From Desulfonema limicola (GTDB lineage: Bacteria > Desulfobacterota > Desulfobacteria > Desulfobacterales > Desulfosalsimonadaceae), in NCBI GenBank assembly GCA_020722245.1, contig DYLE01000116.1, positions 1 through 7,552 of the forward strand: a DNA stretch of 7,552 bases, read 5' to 3'. Below are positions 6,665 to 7,552 of this stretch, piece by piece (the first letter of the stretch is position 1; each line of letters begins with the position of its first letter). The notes beneath the pieces are model-generated. The model had not been told where the DNA came from. It saw only the letters and a list, made by a program, of their open reading frames with translations, and did no database searches. The translations under genes and the position numbers were made by a program.

Positions 6665-7071
6665 ACCGCGTAAGCCCTCCCGGTTTTTTGAAAGGATTCA
6701 AGAATTCCAGTGCGCTCCAAATTTAATTTCTGATAAAATGAAATGGTCAGCATTTCAAATTCATCCACAGCGTATTGATTCGCGCAATAAATCAGCGCGC
6801 CTGAAATGATTTCTTTTTGGAACACGGTGGACACATGTCTGGCGTTGAGCAGGTCAACCGGGTGGTGCAACGCATCTTCAAGGTCAAACCGGCACCTGCT
6901 CAAAATCAAATTTTTCTCTTTTTTCGCCTGTTCATGGGGCAACAGCAGGGCAATATCAATGTCGCTGTCCGGCCTCATCGTTTCATCGCCATAAGACCCG
7001 AAAAGATAAATCCCTTGAACAGCGGGGTAGTGCGACAATACTATCTTGATGATGATATCCTCTCGTTTCAT
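6661..7071 (-). CDS. mntA: MntA-like nucleotidyltransferase antitoxin
   Basis: 136-residue minimal nucleotidyltransferase. It has the signature GSX10DXD exactly: Gly25-Ser26 in FGSYGDE, then Asp37 and Asp39 in DSDIDIALLL. Asp73 in HPVDLL is the likely third metal-binding carboxylate. MntA proteins use ATP to AMPylate, and so neutralise, the HepT toxin encoded next to them. Both genes are intact and overlap by 4 bases, antitoxin first. The start ATG at 7071 shares one base with the TAA of the preceding methyltransferase gene (TAATG), with GGGGGAGG at 7081-7088 as ribosome binding site. This implies the antitoxin was translated together with the modification gene. There is no DNA-binding domain, so any autoregulation is not evident. 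Confidence 0.9.
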   Translation of the reverse strand: MKREDIIIKIVLSHYPAVQGIYLFGSYGDETMRPDSDIDIALLLPHEQAKKEKNLILSRCRFDLEDALHHPVDLLNARHVSTVFQKEIISGALIYCANQYAVDEFEMLTISFYQKLNLERTGILESFQKTGRAYAV

Positions 7072-7552
7072 TACTTCTTACCTCCCCCATTGATGTCAAC
7101 AATGGTCATGGTGTCGTTGCCGAAGATGTCCACCACCTTCACGGCTATCTTGCGCCGGCCAGGGGCGCATTCATGAAACACGATTTGGGTTCCAGGGTGG
7201 GGTCTTTCTTGGTGCGGAAGGATTGCCATTCGTTTTCAAAGATAAAGTCGCCTGTCCAAACTTCTTCGTAATCATCAAGCGTTAATTGTATTGGCTCAAC
7301 ACTTCCATCCAGACGTGTTTGTGCGCCCTTGCTCCGTTTGACACGGATGATTTCCTTTTTATTCTCAAAATTGAAATCCACCGCCCAGTAATCAATCCAG
7401 TCCGTCCAATGCCGGGTAAGGGTTTCACGGTGCAGGATGCCGTCCTTGTCTTTGCTGACTTTAATGATTTGGCCCTTTTCCACAACGATTTTGCTTTTCG
7501 TAACATTTTAGATAATATGAAACGGGCTGGCCTCGGGTGCATCAACCATGGT
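7071..7552 (-). pseudogene. 3' end of an adenine-specific DNA methyltransferase gene, with stop and frameshift
   Basis: Running in from the right edge, the minus strand encodes MVDAPEASPFHII, then an in-frame TAA (7510-7508), then a coherent continuation NVTKSKIVVEKGQIIKV. Next come WTDWIDYWAVDFNFENKKE and WTGDFIFENEWQSFRTKKD. That frame runs into a TAG at 7147-7145. The expected C-terminus continues in another frame from about 7190: VFHECAPGRRKIAVKVVDIF, then GNDTMTIVDI, ending at TAA 7073-7071. One lost base between about 7179 and 7195 explains the switch. I recognise these blocks, with moderate certainty, as the C-terminus of site-specific DNA methyltransferases that partner the Res-like enzyme downstream. 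The catalytic motifs lie outside the window. A GTG at 7483 could start a short fragment, but that is unlikely to be meaningful. Sequencing error is an alternative for either lesion, less so for both. Confidence 0.65.

Noticed and set aside
7179..7195. Programmed -1 frameshift as the explanation for the methyltransferase frame change
   Set aside because: No in-frame slippery heptamer of the X-XXY-YYZ type is present in the right phase, and the gene also carries a stop codon upstream. Mutational decay is simpler.

Overview
This window looks like the chromosome of an anaerobic, sulfate-reducer-like deltaproteobacterium (Desulfobacterota). That placement is an inference from gene content: a heterodisulfide-reductase-like iron-sulfur protein paired with an acyl-CoA ligase, and a large exported VIT/VWA protein with a Myxococcus/Desulfobacterota-style C-terminal domain. 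Codon choice is moderately GC-rich, and clear AAGGAG-type ribosome binding sites precede the main genes.

Layout. (1) 1-276: upstream region with no gene I can support. (2) 277-2643, plus strand: an exported VIT + VWA protein ending in an AgmX/TonB-C-like domain. (3) 2657-2689: a strong hairpin terminator shared with the convergent gene. (4) 2691-5499, minus strand: a two-gene operon, transcribed right to left, of an HdrB/HdrD-like Fe-S protein followed by an acyl-CoA ligase. (5) 5514-5823: a 310-base intergenic stretch with a candidate promoter for that operon, hairpins and a repeat-like element. (6) 5824-7552, minus strand: a compressed overlapping cluster, read right to left as the 3' end of a DNA methyltransferase gene (broken), mntA, hepT, and the first 144 codons of a type III Res-like helicase/endonuclease (broken).

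How the genes fit together. The Fe-S protein and the ligase probably serve one catabolic role, activating an organic acid to its CoA ester and handling the electrons linked to its oxidation. The substrate cannot be read from sequence. The right-hand cluster is the most interesting part. It is a restriction-modification operon with a HepT/MntA toxin-antitoxin pair lying between the modification and restriction genes. Both flanking genes are visibly damaged: the methyltransferase has an in-frame stop and a frameshift, and the endonuclease is cut off exactly where its Walker A motif should begin. The toxin and antitoxin genes are intact and keep every catalytic residue I can check. The simplest reading is that the restriction system has decayed around a toxin-antitoxin module that still persists.
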